From Ruegeria atlantica (GTDB lineage: Bacteria; Pseudomonadota; Alphaproteobacteria; Rhodobacterales; Rhodobacteraceae), in assembly GCF_013032005.1 (NCBI RefSeq), contig NZ_WQBE01000001.1, forward strand, positions 372,001-436,000: a stretch of 64,000 bases of DNA, written 5' to 3'. The position numbers were made by a program, and so were the translations under genes. Position 1 is the stretch's first letter. Every line of letters starts with the position of its first letter. The notes beneath the pieces were generated by a model. The model saw only the letters and a list, made by a program, of their open reading frames with translations. It searched no databases and was not told where the DNA came from. Below are positions 46,065-56,385 of the stretch, in pieces.

Positions 46065-46141
46065 GCGGTTGTAGCTCAGTTGGTTAGAGTACCGGCCTGT
46101 CACGCCGGGGGTCGCGGGTTCGAGCCCCGTCAACCGCGCCA
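46065..46141 (+). tRNA. tRNA-Asp (GTC), copy 1
   Basis: Acceptor GCGGTTG pairs with CAACCGC, the anticodon loop is CTGTCAC (anticodon GTC), the T-loop is GTTCGAGCC, and CCA is encoded. 77 nt. Confidence 0.96.
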
Positions 46142-46193
46142 TCGCTGCCAGCCTTTGATCCGGGTTAATGGATCGCACATAGACCCTAAATGC

Positions 46194-46270
46194 GCGGTTG
46201 TAGCTCAGTTGGTTAGAGTACCGGCCTGTCACGCCGGGGGTCGCGGGTTCGAGCCCCGTCAACCGCGCCA
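46194..46270 (+). tRNA. tRNA-Asp (GTC), copy 2
   Basis: Identical over all 77 nt to copy 1, which ends 52 bp upstream; the two probably share one transcript from the promoter at 46005-46033. Confidence 0.96.
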
Positions 46271-46363
46271 TTTTCCTGAAATACCGAATATTCAATCAAC
46301 CCCTTCCGGGGCACATATCGGATCGGGGTCATACTGTCAGGAGATGTCGGCAATAATTCGGTC

Positions 46364-46378
46364 GTTCACACTTTGTTC
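46364..46378. promoter_or_regulatory. LexA (SOS) box upstream of uvrA
   Basis: GTTC-N7-GTTC (GTTC at 46364-46367 and 46375-46378), the direct-repeat LexA operator of alphaproteobacteria, 67 bp before the uvrA ATG. It implies DNA-damage induction of uvrA. Confidence 0.88.
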
Positions 46379-46445
46379 TAACTTTTTTGTTGGAGACTCG
46401 GAGCCGCTCGCCTATTTCTAGGACACTTGTGTGTTGGGGGCCAAA

Positions 46446-49304
46446 ATGGCTGAGCTGAAGAATATCGAGGTGCGCGGCGCGCGCGAGCATAACCTCAAGG
46501 GCATTGACGTGGATATTCCGCGCGATCAGCTGGTGGTGATCACCGGGTTGTCGGGTTCTGGCAAGTCGTCTTTGGCCTTTGATACGATTTATGCCGAAGG
46601 TCAGCGTCGCTATGTCGAAAGCCTGTCGGCTTATGCGCGTCAGTTCCTGGATATGATGGAAAAGCCGGATGTAGACCATATCAGCGGCCTGTCCCCGGCG
46701 ATTTCGATTGAACAGAAAACCACGTCGAAAAATCCGCGTTCGACCGTTGGGACGGTGACCGAGATTTACGACTATATGCGTCTGTTATTTGCGCGCGCAG
46801 GCACGCCCTACAGCCCCGCGACCGGTCAACCGATTGAGGCGCAACAGGTGCAGGACATGGTCGACCGTATCATGACGATGGAGGAGGGCACGCGCGGGTA
46901 TCTTCTGGCGCCCATCGTGCGGGACCGGAAGGGGGAGTACAAAAAGGAATTCCTCGAACTGCGCAAACAGGGTTTTCAGCGCGTGAAAGTTGATGGCGAG
47001 TTCTATGAGCTCGATGAGCCGCCCACGCTGGACAAGAAGTTCCGCCACGATATCGATGTCGTGGTCGACCGACTGGTTGTGCGCGAGGGGATGGAAACGC
47101 GTCTGGCCGACAGCCTGCGGACCGCTCTGGATCTGGCAGACGGGATCGCGGTTCTGGAAACCGCGCCGCGCGAAGGTGATCCTGAGCGGATTACCTTCAG
47201 TGAAAATTTTGCGTGCCCGGTCAGCGGCTTTACCATCCCTGAGATAGAGCCCCGCCTGTTTTCATTCAACGCGCCGTTCGGGGCCTGTCCGGACTGCGAT
47301 GGCCTGGGGGTCGAGCTGTTTTTTGACGAACGGCTTGTAGTGCCGGACCAGACGCTGAAACTCTATGATGGTGCCTTGGCCCCGTGGCGCAAAGGAAAGT
47401 CGCCCTATTTCCTGCAAACCATCGAAGCCATCGCGCGGCATTACGAGTTCGACAAGAATACGCCTTGGAAAGACCTGCCGCCAAAGGTCCAACAGGTGTT
47501 TTTGCGCGGGTCTGGCGATGAGGAGATCCAGTTCCGTTATGACGAAGGCGGTCGGGTGTATCAGGTCACTCGCAGTTTCGAGGGCGTGATTCCCAATATG
47601 GAGCGCCGTTATCGCGAGACCGACAGCGCCTGGATTAGGGAAGAGTTCGAACGCTACCAGAACAACCGCCACTGTGGGTCCTGCGAAGGGTATCGCCTGC
47701 GCCCCGAGGCTTTGGCCGTCAAGATCGCAGGTCTGCATGTGGGACAGGTTGTTCAGATGTCGATCAAAGAGGCTCTGGCGTGGGTCGAGGATGCTCCGAA
47801 CCATCTCAGCGTTCAGAAGAATGAGATCGCACGGGCAATCCTTAAAGAGATTCGTGAACGGTTGGGATTCCTGAATAACGTTGGATTAGAATATCTTACG
47901 TTGTCCCGTTCAAGTGGAACACTGTCCGGGGGCGAAAGCCAGCGGATTCGTCTGGCCAGCCAGATCGGTTCCGGCCTGACCGGCGTTCTGTACGTGCTGG
48001 ACGAGCCCTCAATCGGGCTGCACCAGCGGGACAACGACCGCCTTCTGGGTACGCTCAAGAACCTGCGCGATCAGGGCAACACGGTGATCGTCGTCGAACA
48101 TGACGAAGAGGCAATCCGTGAGGCCGACTATGTGTTTGATATAGGACCTGGAGCCGGTGTTCATGGCGGACAGGTGGTCAGTAAGGGCACACCTGAACAG
48201 ATCGCTTCAGATGCAGCCTCTATGACCGGTCAGTATTTGGCAGGCACACGGGAAATTGCCGTTCCAACAGAACGGCGCAAGGGGAATAAGAAACGGGTCT
48301 CGGTGGTCAAGGCGACGGGCAACAACCTGAAGAACGTCACCGCCGATTTCCCGCTGGGTAAGTTTGTCTGCGTGACCGGAGTGTCGGGCGGTGGCAAATC
48401 GACGTTGACGATTGAAACGCTGTTCAAGACGGCCTCGATGCGTTTGAACGGTGCGCGACAGACCCCGGCGCCGTGTGAGACGATCAAAGGGTTGGAACAT
48501 CTGGACAAGGTCATCGATATTGACCAACGTCCGATCGGGCGGACTCCACGTTCGAATCCAGCAACTTACACCGGGGCCTTCACCCCGATCCGCGACTGGT
48601 TCGCCGGTCTGCCGGAGGCCAAGGCGCGCGGCTACAAGCCCGGTCGGTTCAGCTTTAACGTCAAGGGTGGCCGGTGCGAAGCCTGTCAGGGTGACGGCGT
48701 CATTAAGATCGAGATGCACTTTCTGCCCGATGTTTACGTCACCTGCGAAACCTGCAAGGGCGCGCGCTACAACCGCGAAACGCTTGAGATCAAGTTCAAG
48801 GGTAAGTCCATCGCCGATGTTCTTGATATGACAGTGGAAGATGCGCAGGAGTTCTTTAAGGCCGTGCCCTCGATCCGCGACAAGATGGATGCGCTGGCAC
48901 GGGTCGGGCTTGGCTATATCAAGGTCGGTCAGCAGGCGACTACGCTGTCTGGTGGTGAGGCGCAGCGGGTGAAGCTGTCAAAGGAGTTGTCCAAGCGTTC
49001 AACCGGGCGGACTTTGTATATCCTGGACGAGCCAACCACCGGTCTTCATTTCGAAGACGTCCGTAAGCTGTTGGAAGTGCTGCATGAACTGGTCGATCAG
49101 GGCAATACGGTTGTGGTGATCGAACACAACCTGGACGTTGTGAAAACCGCCGACCACATCATTGATATCGGCCCCGAAGGTGGCGATGGTGGTGGTGAGA
49201 TCGTCGCGACCGGCACGCCCGAGGATGTGGCTGCAGTGGAACGCAGCCATACGGGGCGGTATCTGAAGCAGATGCTTGAGGGCGCGCGTGTTGCTGCGGA
49301 ATAG
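46446..49304 (+). CDS. uvrA: Excinuclease ABC subunit A
   Basis: The 952-residue damage-recognition ATPase of nucleotide excision repair. Two ABC modules are visible: Walker A GLSGSGKS near the start and GVSGGGKS in the second half, with signatures [12 protein letters not shown] and [12 protein letters not shown]. Zinc fingers appear as CPDCDG...CGSCEG and CEACQG...CETCKG. The ATG at 46446 ([17 protein letters not shown]) is the family start; the TTG-type start at 46431 is rejected. SOS control is suggested by the upstream LexA box. Confidence 0.97.
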   Translation: MAELKNIEVRGAREHNLKGIDVDIPRDQLVVITGLSGSGKSSLAFDTIYAEGQRRYVESLSAYARQFLDMMEKPDVDHISGLSPAISIEQKTTSKNPRSTVGTVTEIYDYMRLLFARAGTPYSPATGQPIEAQQVQDMVDRIMTMEEGTRGYLLAPIVRDRKGEYKKEFLELRKQGFQRVKVDGEFYELDEPPTLDKKFRHDIDVVVDRLVVREGMETRLADSLRTALDLADGIAVLETAPREGDPERITFSENFACPVSGFTIPEIEPRLFSFNAPFGACPDCDGLGVELFFDERLVVPDQTLKLYDGALAPWRKGKSPYFLQTIEAIARHYEFDKNTPWKDLPPKVQQVFLRGSGDEEIQFRYDEGGRVYQVTRSFEGVIPNMERRYRETDSAWIREEFERYQNNRHCGSCEGYRLRPEALAVKIAGLHVGQVVQMSIKEALAWVEDAPNHLSVQKNEIARAILKEIRERLGFLNNVGLEYLTLSRSSGTLSGGESQRIRLASQIGSGLTGVLYVLDEPSIGLHQRDNDRLLGTLKNLRDQGNTVIVVEHDEEAIREADYVFDIGPGAGVHGGQVVSKGTPEQIASDAASMTGQYLAGTREIAVPTERRKGNKKRVSVVKATGNNLKNVTADFPLGKFVCVTGVSGGGKSTLTIETLFKTASMRLNGARQTPAPCETIKGLEHLDKVIDIDQRPIGRTPRSNPATYTGAFTPIRDWFAGLPEAKARGYKPGRFSFNVKGGRCEACQGDGVIKIEMHFLPDVYVTCETCKGARYNRETLEIKFKGKSIADVLDMTVEDAQEFFKAVPSIRDKMDALARVGLGYIKVGQQATTLSGGEAQRVKLSKELSKRSTGRTLYILDEPTTGLHFEDVRKLLEVLHELVDQGNTVVVIEHNLDVVKTADHIIDIGPEGGDGGGEIVATGTPEDVAAVERSHTGRYLKQMLEGARVAAE

Positions 49305-49315
49305 GGCGCTGATTC

Positions 49316-49645
49316 TCAGTTAAGGATGTCAGCCACCGCACCGATAAGGTTCAGCACTTTTCGTGTATCAGGATCGACTCGATAGACATAGTCACCTGCG
49401 CGGATGTAGCTGCCACGGTTCAGCCCATAGCGATACGGGTCGTTGATCCAGCGATAGTCGCGGTTGATGTAGTCGCCCGTGCGATAGAGGTTCTTAACCT
49501 GACCCGGCGGCACACACGGAACGGCTTTCTTGGCCAGTCCAGGAGGGCAATGCCCGGCTTTCCCTTTGCCGTTCCCGGCGTCGGCAAGCCCAGCGCTGAG
49601 CGCGAGCGCGAGGATTGACGTGGAAATAGTTAAGACTCGCGACAT
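49316..49645 (-). CDS. Small secreted protein of unknown function
   Basis: A 109-residue protein with a signal peptide (MSRVLTISTSILALALSAGLADA). The mature part is basic and contains GKAGHCPPGLAKKAVPCVPPGQ and repeated YR motifs (LYRTGDYINRDYRWINDPYRYGLNRG), resembling RcnB-like periplasmic proteins. Because it lies beside uvrA, homologs are sometimes mislabelled as an excinuclease subunit; nothing in the sequence supports that. Convergent with uvrA. Confidence 0.75.
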   Translation of the reverse strand: MSRVLTISTSILALALSAGLADAGNGKGKAGHCPPGLAKKAVPCVPPGQVKNLYRTGDYINRDYRWINDPYRYGLNRGSYIRAGDYVYRVDPDTRKVLNLIGAVADILN

Positions 49646-49712
49646 CTAACTTCCCTCTGCAAACATGCCGTAGTTAAAGACAAATGGCCGTTGGTTCCTG
49701 TATGGTCAACCC

Positions 49713-49734
49713 CGTGGGCAAGAAGCCGCCCACG
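49713..49734 (-). terminator. Possible terminator hairpin after mmsB
   Basis: CGTGGGC and GCCCACG form a perfect 7-bp stem with an 8-base loop, 9 bp past the mmsB stop on the minus strand. No T-run follows, so termination is only possible. Confidence 0.45.
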
Positions 49735-49742
49735 CAGCGCGC

Positions 49743-50615
49743 CTAACTACGACCGCGCTTTTCGAACCGCGGCAGCATGGCAGAGAAGTCCATGCCCAAT
49801 CCCCCCTCAGACTCAACGAACTGTTCATAAAGCGCGGTTGCGGCTTGACCCATCGGCGTATCGGCATCCGAGCTTTCGGCGGCCTGTTGGCTTAGACGCA
49901 GGTCTTTCAGCATCAATTCAGCGGCGAAACCGGGTTGGTAATTGTTGTCTGCCGGGCTTTCCGGCCCCACGCCGGGTGCGGGACAATAGGCGTTCATGGT
50001 CCAGCTATAGCCCGAGGATGTGCTGACCACATCAAACATCTTTTGCCTGTCCAGGCCCAGTTTATCTGCCAGCGCAAAAGCTTCGCACGTGGCAATCATG
50101 GTGACACCTAGGATCATGTTATTGCAGATCTTGGCAGCCTGACCGGCGCCGGATTCACCGCAATGAACGGCTTTTTGACCCATGATATCGAACAGCGGCG
50201 CGGCTTTCGCAAATGCGGCATCGCTGCCACCTGCCATGAAAGTCAAAGTGCCAGCCGCTGCGCCGCCGATTCCACCCGAAACAGGGGCATCTACCGCCAG
50301 AATTCCAGCCTGTTTTGCCTGATCCGCGGCAGCGCGGGCGCTGTCGACATCGACGGTTGAACAATCGATCCACACAGTCCCGGATTGCATTGCAGGGATG
50401 ATCTCATCCCCGACAGCGCGCAAGATTTTTCCGTTTGGCAGCATGGTGATGACGATATCGGCGTTTGCGGCAGCTTCGGCCCCCGAACCGGTCATGGCGA
50501 CACCAGCGACACTGACCTCGGCCATGTCAAAACCAGTCACCTCATGCCCGGCTTTTGCCAGATTGGCGGCCATTGGATTGCCCATATTGCCCAGACCGAT
50601 AAACCCGATTTTCAT
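49743..50615 (-). CDS. mmsB: 3-Hydroxyisobutyrate dehydrogenase
   Basis: NAD enzyme of valine catabolism that oxidises 3-hydroxyisobutyrate to methylmalonate semialdehyde. The N-terminal FIGLGNMGNPMAANLAKAGH is the nucleotide-binding signature; DAPVSGGIGGAAAGTLTFM and GAGQAAKICNNMILG (catalytic Lys) follow. 290 residues. It is the third gene of a tight minus-strand operon with the HIBYL-CoA hydrolase and acyl-CoA dehydrogenase. Its partner MmsA is encoded 6 kb away. Confidence 0.93.
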   Translation of the reverse strand: MKIGFIGLGNMGNPMAANLAKAGHEVTGFDMAEVSVAGVAMTGSGAEAAANADIVITMLPNGKILRAVGDEIIPAMQSGTVWIDCSTVDVDSARAAADQAKQAGILAVDAPVSGGIGGAAAGTLTFMAGGSDAAFAKAAPLFDIMGQKAVHCGESGAGQAAKICNNMILGVTMIATCEAFALADKLGLDRQKMFDVVSTSSGYSWTMNAYCPAPGVGPESPADNNYQPGFAAELMLKDLRLSQQAAESSDADTPMGQAATALYEQFVESEGGLGMDFSAMLPRFEKRGRS

Positions 50616-50618
50616 CTC

Positions 50619-51659
50619 TCAAACCTCCTCAAATGTCAGCATGTCTTTGCCCAGTGGCTGCAGCATTTTCGACACTGCCACCGCTGGTACGGATTGGTCG
50701 GCAAACCGCCATTGTGGATTACGGTCCTTGTCGATGATCTGAGCCCGAATTCCTTCCAGAAAGTCGCCATGCTCCATCGCGCGGAACGTATAGCGGTATT
50801 CCAGTTCCAACGCCTTGCGCAGCGTCAGGCTGGGCCCCCGTAGGCGATGCAGCGCTTCGACCGTACAAGCCATCGACAGCGGCGAATTGCGGCCCATCAG
50901 CGTCAGCGCGTCCGCAGCCATTGCGTCGCTGGAATGGGTCAATGCGTTCAGGACATCGCCCAGGCTTTCCCCGGCGAATAGGGCTTCGATAACGGAGTGC
51001 TGTTGTTCCAATGTGCTTTCGGGCGGCGGCGTGGAATGTTTTGCAATCAGTTCGGCATCACCCGAAGCCTCGAGCATCTCGATTAAGGCGGACCAATCCG
51101 ATATCGGGATGAAGTGGTCGGCAAAACCGGCAAAGACGGCGTCTCCGGGGCCCATTCGATGACCGGTTGTGCCCAGGTATTCGCCTAGACGACCGGGGGC
51201 CAGCGCCAGCATCATTGTGCTGCCAACATCCGGCAAAAGCCCAATCGAACATTCCGGCAGAGCAATCTTCGAGCTTTCCCCAACGATCCGGTGGCTGCCA
51301 TGGCATCCAATGCCCACGCCACCGCCCATGGTGAAACCCTGCAGAAAGCTGATGACCGGTTTGGGGTATTCGAAGATCAGCGCATTCAGCCGGTATTCAT
51401 CGCGCCAGAAGGTACGTCCATAATCGAAATCCCCCTTGCAACCTGACGCGTAAAGGTCGGCGATATCGCCGCCCGCACAAAAGGCCTTGTCGCCTTCGGC
51501 GTCCAAGATGACCAGATCCACGGCATCATCTTCGCGCCAGTTGCGCAGGGCCGTGTCGATGGCCATGCACATATCATAGGTCATCGCGTTCAGGGCCTTT
51601 GGTCGGGTCAGGGTGATGCGCCCGGCGCGACCAGTGATGCGGATGTCGATGTCTGGCAT
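50619..51659 (-). CDS. 3-Hydroxyisobutyryl-CoA hydrolase (enoyl-CoA hydratase family)
   Basis: A 346-residue crotonase-fold enzyme that releases 3-hydroxyisobutyrate from its CoA ester in valine breakdown. The oxyanion-hole segments are KAFCAGGDIADLY and QGFTMGGGVGIGCHGSHRI, and PECSIGLLPDVGSTMML is the region that sets HIBYL-CoA hydrolases apart from simple hydratases. The start at 51657-51659 (MPDIDIRITG) is chosen; the upstream frame lies within the acyl-CoA dehydrogenase gene. Only 3 bp separate its stop from the mmsB start. Confidence 0.92.
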   Translation of the reverse strand: MPDIDIRITGRAGRITLTRPKALNAMTYDMCMAIDTALRNWREDDAVDLVILDAEGDKAFCAGGDIADLYASGCKGDFDYGRTFWRDEYRLNALIFEYPKPVISFLQGFTMGGGVGIGCHGSHRIVGESSKIALPECSIGLLPDVGSTMMLALAPGRLGEYLGTTGHRMGPGDAVFAGFADHFIPISDWSALIEMLEASGDAELIAKHSTPPPESTLEQQHSVIEALFAGESLGDVLNALTHSSDAMAADALTLMGRNSPLSMACTVEALHRLRGPSLTLRKALELEYRYTFRAMEHGDFLEGIRAQIIDKDRNPQWRFADQSVPAVAVSKMLQPLGKDMLTFEEV

Positions 51660-51666
51660 GAGTTCC

Positions 51667-52809
51667 TCAGTGTTCGGCAAGCATTTGACGGGCGACGATG
51701 ACCCGCATGATTTCATTGGTGCCTTCCAGAATCTGGTGAACGCGCAGATCGCGCACCAGTTTTTCGATGCCATAATCGGCCAGATAACCATAGCCACCAT
51801 GCAATTGCAGGCATTGGTCGACAACTTTCGATCCAGTCTCGGTCACAAATTTCTTGGCCATGGCGCAAAACTTGGTGGCATCGGGCGTGCCCTGATCCAG
51901 CTTCCAGGCGGCCTGCCGCAGGAAGGTACGGGCGGCTTGCAGTTCGATCTCCATATCCGCCAGCCGGAATTGTAGCGCCTGAAACTGGTCGATCGATTGG
52001 CCGAATGCCTTGCGTTCAGACATGTATTGCAAGGTCATGTTGAGCCCGGACTGGGCAGCCCCCAGGGAACAAGAGGCGATATTGAGCCGCCCGCCATCCA
52101 GACCCTTCATCGCATATTTAAACCCATCCCCTTCGGTGCCCACCAGATTTCCGGCCGGGATGTGGCAGTCATCGAATTGCACCTGCGCTGTCGGCTGGCT
52201 TTTCCAGCCCATCTTCTGTTCCAGCGCGCCAAAGCTGAGGCCCGGCGTGCCGTCCTCGACATAAACCGTTGAAATGCCCTTTGGCCCATCCTGGCCGGTG
52301 CGCACCATGCAGACATAGGCATCAGAGTAACCACCACCCGAGATAAAGGCCTTGGTGCCGTTCAGCGTATACCCCTCATTCGTGCGATCCGCACGGGTTT
52401 TCAGTGCAGCCGCGTCCGAGCCTGATCCGGGTTCCGTCAGGCAATAGCTGAGGATGGTATTGAGGCTTAGCACATCCGGCATGATGCGGGATTTCAGATC
52501 GTCGCTTCCGAAACTGTCCAACATTTTGGCGCACATGTTGTGGATCGACAGAAAGGCCGCGACGGAAGGGCAAGCCATTGACAGCGCTTCGAACACCAAT
52601 GTCGCGTCCAGACGGGTAAGGCCGGACCCGCCGCTGTCTTCCGAGACATAAAGTCCGCCGAACCCCAACTCGCCAATTTGCGGCCAAAGGTCTTTGGGGA
52701 TGGTTCCGTCAGCCTCCCACTGGCGAGCGTTCGGGGCGATGTTGTCCTGCCCGAAATCATACGCCATGTCGAAGATTGCGGTTTGCTCTTCTGTTAGTGC
52801 GAAATCCAA
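51667..52809 (-). CDS. Acyl-CoA dehydrogenase (probable isobutyryl-CoA dehydrogenase)
   Basis: A 380-residue flavoprotein. SYCLTEPGSGSDAAAL and GTKAFISGGGYSD are the FAD/substrate motifs, and the C-terminal block HGGYGYLADYGIEKLVRDLRVHQILEGTNEIMR is highly conserved. Context (HIBYL-CoA hydrolase and MmsB directly downstream) points to oxidation of isobutyryl-CoA in valine catabolism. The following step, methacrylyl-CoA hydratase, is not obviously encoded in the window. First gene of the operon; its stop is 7 bp before the next start. Confidence 0.9.
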   Translation of the reverse strand: MDFALTEEQTAIFDMAYDFGQDNIAPNARQWEADGTIPKDLWPQIGELGFGGLYVSEDSGGSGLTRLDATLVFEALSMACPSVAAFLSIHNMCAKMLDSFGSDDLKSRIMPDVLSLNTILSYCLTEPGSGSDAAALKTRADRTNEGYTLNGTKAFISGGGYSDAYVCMVRTGQDGPKGISTVYVEDGTPGLSFGALEQKMGWKSQPTAQVQFDDCHIPAGNLVGTEGDGFKYAMKGLDGGRLNIASCSLGAAQSGLNMTLQYMSERKAFGQSIDQFQALQFRLADMEIELQAARTFLRQAAWKLDQGTPDATKFCAMAKKFVTETGSKVVDQCLQLHGGYGYLADYGIEKLVRDLRVHQILEGTNEIMRVIVARQMLAEH

Positions 52810-52900
52810 GGCTTGCCTCCCACGCTGCCGAATGAATTGAACGACTGTTTATTTCCGAATTCTTACAGAAATTTTGCACGGCCAGCAATCGGCAGGGGCA

Positions 52901-54016
52901 TTAAAGATCGTGATGAAATTCTTCGATCAGGTGCTGCACGACGGCTTTGCCGGGATCTTCGCCGCGTGCTGCAGCTTCGGCATGGACGCGGCGCTGTCGG
53001 GTGGCCGACGTGCCGGTCTGTGCGATTTGCTGCAGGCGCGCCAACTCGGTCATGGTGCCCAGTGCCTCGGCGTCTTCGGCCAGCATTCCCATCAGTTCAC
53101 CCATCAGCTCGGGCATGGGTTTGATGGAACGGTCGCCAAAGTCGATCAAGCCTTCGCCCACGCCATAGCGCTGCGCGCGCCAACGGTTTTCACTGATCAG
53201 GAACTGATCGTAATGCCGCCAACGCAGATTGCGATCCTTCAGGCGGCACAGCATGCGGGTCAGCGCTTGGGCCAGGGCGGCCAGCGACAATGTGTGCTCC
53301 AACCGTGGTTGCACATCCATGATCCGTGTTTCCAGAGTTGGAAATCGGTGTGACGGGCGCAGGTCCCACCAAATCTTTGTCGTGTCCTCGATCACGCCCA
53401 ACTCGACCAGAATGCCGGTGGTGCGTTCATAATCCGACCAACTGGCCAGAACCGGTGGCAACCCTGTGCGTGGCAGGTTGTCAAACACGGTCAGGCGGTA
53501 GGAGGAAAGGCCCGTATCCTCTCCGTTCCAATAGGGCGACGACGTCGACAGGGCCAACAGATGCGGCAAGAAGTAGGACAGCTGAGGCATTAGGTCAGCG
53601 CGCAGGGCAGGGTCTTCGACACCAACGTGAACGTGCATCCCGCAGATCAACATGCGCCGGGCCACGCCACCAAGGGCATGTTGCAGCGCGTCATAGCGAT
53701 CCTTACGGGTGTGGTGCTGTTTTTTCCAGTCGGCAAACGGGTGGCAGGACACGGCAATTGGCGCGAGGTTGTATTCTGCAGCCCGACTCGCAACGCATGA
53801 ACGTAGGCGTTTCAAGTCTTCTCGGGCTGACTTGACTGTTGAATGTGGCCGGGTGCCGACTTCGATCTGGCATTGCAGGAATTCGGGGCTGACCTGTCCT
53901 TCGAAATCCGCTTGGCAAGCCTCCATCAAGGCGGTGGGTGCTTGCGCAAGTTGCAGGCTGTCGCGATCGACCAGCAGATACTCTTCTTCTATGCCCAGCG
54001 TGAACTCTTGCTGCAT
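52901..54016 (-). CDS. Carboxylate-amine ligase (YbdK/GCS2 family)
   Basis: A 371-residue ATP-dependent ligase of the glutamate-cysteine ligase 2 family. [14 protein letters not shown] at the N-terminus is the family signature, with [13 protein letters not shown] and [18 protein letters not shown] following. Members such as E. coli YbdK have weak glutamate-cysteine ligase activity, and the true substrate is unclear. The ATG at 54014-54016 has GAGGG 5 bases before it; the longer frame overlaps the divergent methyltransferase. It stands alone. Confidence 0.87.
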   Translation of the reverse strand: MQQEFTLGIEEEYLLVDRDSLQLAQAPTALMEACQADFEGQVSPEFLQCQIEVGTRPHSTVKSAREDLKRLRSCVASRAAEYNLAPIAVSCHPFADWKKQHHTRKDRYDALQHALGGVARRMLICGMHVHVGVEDPALRADLMPQLSYFLPHLLALSTSSPYWNGEDTGLSSYRLTVFDNLPRTGLPPVLASWSDYERTTGILVELGVIEDTTKIWWDLRPSHRFPTLETRIMDVQPRLEHTLSLAALAQALTRMLCRLKDRNLRWRHYDQFLISENRWRAQRYGVGEGLIDFGDRSIKPMPELMGELMGMLAEDAEALGTMTELARLQQIAQTGTSATRQRRVHAEAAARGEDPGKAVVQHLIEEFHHDL

Positions 54017-54149
54017 GGCGACCCTCGTACTACTAATCCGACCAGTGAATACGGAAATTTCTGTTTTGCCAAGCGTTTGGGGTGGCTCTTCTTGCACAAG
54101 CCCGGCCTGCAAAGGTATGGAACACACGAACCGCCAAGTGGAGCCGCCC

Positions 54150-55001
54150 GTGAAACCCAGAAAATTCCCGCAGATCAACGCAGCCCTTGATGAGTTGGGG
54201 GTGAAGCTGGTCGATAAGGTCACGGAACTGGACGAGCGTGCGCGGCTTGAGGCGTTTGAAAGGGCAGGCGGGTTGACCCGCCCGGCCTATGCCTTGTCGC
54301 CGGGGATGGAGGGATTTGATATCACCGAGCTGGTTGCAGAGTATGGTCAGCACGCTGCCGCATTGGAGGCGTTGAAAGACCCTGCGCGCAATCAAACCGG
54401 CTATCGCCTGGGCAATGGATATTACGACAGCCCGGATGCTGACGCGTTGTACCTGATGATCCGGCGGTTCGCGCCCAAACGCGTGATTGAGGTCGGCTGC
54501 GGCAATTCAACCCGCGTCACCCGGCAGGCCATCATCGACGGCGGTTTGGATACGCAGATCACTGCGATTGATCCGTATCCACGGGCGGATATCGCGCATG
54601 TCGTCGATCACTTTGAACAGAAGCGGCTGGAAGAGGTCGATCCGGCGCTGTTCGATCAGCTTGAAGCAGGTGACGTTCTGTTCATCGATTCCAGCCACGT
54701 CGTACGGATGAGCAACGACGTGGCACATCTGTTCTGCCGCATCATTCCCGCGCTAAAGCCGGGTGTGGTGATTCACGTACATGATGTTTTTCTGCCCTTC
54801 GAGTACCCCAAGCGGTTCTTCTATGATTGCCCCGGATGGGGAGAGCAGTACATCCTGCATGCTTTGTTGCAATCCGGCGCGTATTCATTGCTTTGGCCGG
54901 GGTACTTCCTGCAACAGGATCGTCCTGATGCGGTTGAAGCATTGCCGTTTCTCAAAGACGGGCGCGCGCAGAGTATCTGGATTCAAGTCAAAGAAAAGTG
55001 A
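54150..55001 (+). CDS. Class I SAM-dependent methyltransferase
   Basis: About 283 residues. The SAM-binding motif is [13 protein letters not shown], with the acidic residue in ITAIDPYP and [14 protein letters not shown] as motif [26 protein letters not shown] follows. This arrangement resembles Methyltransf_24-type enzymes of surface polysaccharide or small-molecule modification, but the substrate is unknown. GTG at 54150 (after GGAG) is preferred; ATG at 54117 would add 11 residues. The open frame further upstream is antisense to the ligase gene and not coding. Confidence 0.85.
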   Translation: MKPRKFPQINAALDELGVKLVDKVTELDERARLEAFERAGGLTRPAYALSPGMEGFDITELVAEYGQHAAALEALKDPARNQTGYRLGNGYYDSPDADALYLMIRRFAPKRVIEVGCGNSTRVTRQAIIDGGLDTQITAIDPYPRADIAHVVDHFEQKRLEEVDPALFDQLEAGDVLFIDSSHVVRMSNDVAHLFCRIIPALKPGVVIHVHDVFLPFEYPKRFFYDCPGWGEQYILHALLQSGAYSLLWPGYFLQQDRPDAVEALPFLKDGRAQSIWIQVKEK

Positions 55002-55061
55002 TCCGGGCTGGCTGAACCTCCGTACCCCTTTCCATAACAAGCTGGAGAGGAGATAACAGCC

Positions 55062-55538
55062 ATGTTTCGCCGCACATTCATGGGCGCCGCCGCCGCACTT
55101 GCACTTGCACTGCCCGTCAAGGCACAAGCTGCCGACATCGTGGACACCGCCGTTTCGGCCGGATCGTTCAACACTCTGGTCGCCGCTGTGCAGGCCGCAG
55201 GTCTGGTTGACACGTTAAAAGGTGATGGACCGTTCACCGTTTTTGCACCCACAGACGAAGCTTTTGCCGCGTTGCCTGAAGGCACGGTTGAAACGCTGCT
55301 GTTGCCGGAAAATAAGGATCAACTGGTCGAGATTTTGACCTATCACGTGGTCCCGGCCAAGGTGATGTCAGGTGATATTGCCGGCAAACGCGCTAAGGTT
55401 CGCACGGTACAGGGCGACCAGCTGAGCGTGAACGCCAAAAAAGGCGTCAAGGTCAATGATGCCAAAGTTGTGCAGGCCGACATTGAAGCCAGCAATGGCG
55501 TGATCCATGTAATTGATGCGGTGATCCTGCCGGAATAA
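55062..55538 (+). CDS. Secreted fasciclin-domain protein
   Basis: A 158-residue periplasmic or surface protein: signal peptide [23 protein letters not shown], then one complete fasciclin (FAS1) domain with its two signature blocks, [18 protein letters not shown] and [17 protein letters not shown]1 domains mediate adhesion; in bacteria single-domain versions are common and of unclear function. GGAGAGGAG precedes the ATG and a strong terminator follows. Confidence 0.92.
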   Translation: MFRRTFMGAAAALALALPVKAQAADIVDTAVSAGSFNTLVAAVQAAGLVDTLKGDGPFTVFAPTDEAFAALPEGTVETLLLPENKDQLVEILTYHVVPAKVMSGDIAGKRAKVRTVQGDQLSVNAKKGVKVNDAKVVQADIEASNGVIHVIDAVILPE

Positions 55539-55556
55539 CGACCCCCGCTAAGTAGA

Positions 55557-55587
55557 AAGCCCCGGTCCTGGTGGCCGGGGCTTTTTT
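55557..55587 (+). terminator. Terminator of the fasciclin gene
   Basis: AAGCCCCGG and CCGGGGCTT form a 9-bp stem with a 9-base loop, followed by a T-run. It ends just before the stop of the convergent L,D-transpeptidase gene. Confidence 0.92.
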
Positions 55588-55588
55588 G

Positions 55589-56188
55589 TCAAACCAGTCT
55601 GACCTGAGTTCCAACCTGGACCAGAGGGTACAGTTCCTCAACGTGCTGGTTGTAAAGGCCGATACACCCTGACGAGCTTTGGCGGCCAATCTTGCGCGTG
55701 TCATGGGTGCCATGCACCAGATAAGCGGGCCAGCCCAGATACATGGCGCGAGTTCCCAACGGGTTGCCGGGATCGCCACCTTCCATGCGTACGGGCAGGG
55801 ATGGATCACGTTCACGCATAGACGCGGTTGGAGTCCAGCTTGGATTTTCAGTCTTGCGCTTGACCTCGGTATAGCCGCGCTTGGTAAGCTCTTCGCTCAT
55901 CGGAACTGAGCTGGGGTACAGCTTATACGTTCCGTCCGGTCCCCAGTAATGCACTGCTCGGCTAGTGATATCGGCCAGCAGGCAGCCGACACCCAGCTCA
56001 TCGAAGTGGTCTTGCCAGTTCTGTTGCGAGAACGACGACACATTGCGGCGTACTGGCAATTGCGTGCTGATGGCCTCTTCATCCACCGGGAAGGCATCAG
56101 AGCTTTGAGCGCGCACCAAGGCGGGCGTCGCCAAAAGAGAAGCTGCGCCCAACAGGGCAGAGCGGCGGGTCATGTACGGATTTGACAA
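55589..56188 (-). CDS. L,D-transpeptidase (YkuD family), exported
   Basis: A 199-residue cell-wall enzyme that cross-links peptidoglycan stems or attaches proteins. The YkuD active site is HGTHDTRKIGRQSSSGCIGLYN with catalytic Cys and His. The N-terminus (MTRRSALLGAASLLATPALVRA) is a signal peptide with a twin-arginine-like start. An alternative start is the second ATG (56173). It faces the fasciclin gene across a shared terminator region. Confidence 0.9.
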   Translation of the reverse strand: MSNPYMTRRSALLGAASLLATPALVRAQSSDAFPVDEEAISTQLPVRRNVSSFSQQNWQDHFDELGVGCLLADITSRAVHYWGPDGTYKLYPSSVPMSEELTKRGYTEVKRKTENPSWTPTASMRERDPSLPVRMEGGDPGNPLGTRAMYLGWPAYLVHGTHDTRKIGRQSSSGCIGLYNQHVEELYPLVQVGTQVRLV

Positions 56189-56326
56189 AGCGGCCTCCGG
56201 TATTCGTACTGCTCAAAACTAGGAAATTGGCAACAAACTATTGTCGCTTTAGTTGCTTTTCCAGTGGCAGAGCTGTGAATTTATCGTGAAGCCGGGATTT
56301 TCTTATCCACTGTGGCAATACTTCGC

Positions 56327-56357
56327 CAAAAAATACCGGCCCGTTGGGGGCCGGTAT
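56327..56357 (-). terminator. Terminator of mmsA
   Basis: On the minus strand ATACCGGCCC pairs with GGGCCGGTAT around a 5-base loop and runs into a T-tract (56333-56327). It lies 28 bp after the mmsA stop. Confidence 0.92.
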
Positions 56358-56385
56358 TGGTGGTAGGCAGTTTTGCGGATGCAGA

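Noticed and set aside
49316..49645. 'Excinuclease' annotation for the small secreted protein beside uvrA
   Set aside because: It has a signal peptide and no ABC, zinc-finger or UvrA feature.
53709..54149. Possible long N-terminal extension of the methyltransferase
   Set aside because: It is antisense to the carboxylate-amine ligase gene; starts at 54117 or 54150 give a normal methyltransferase.
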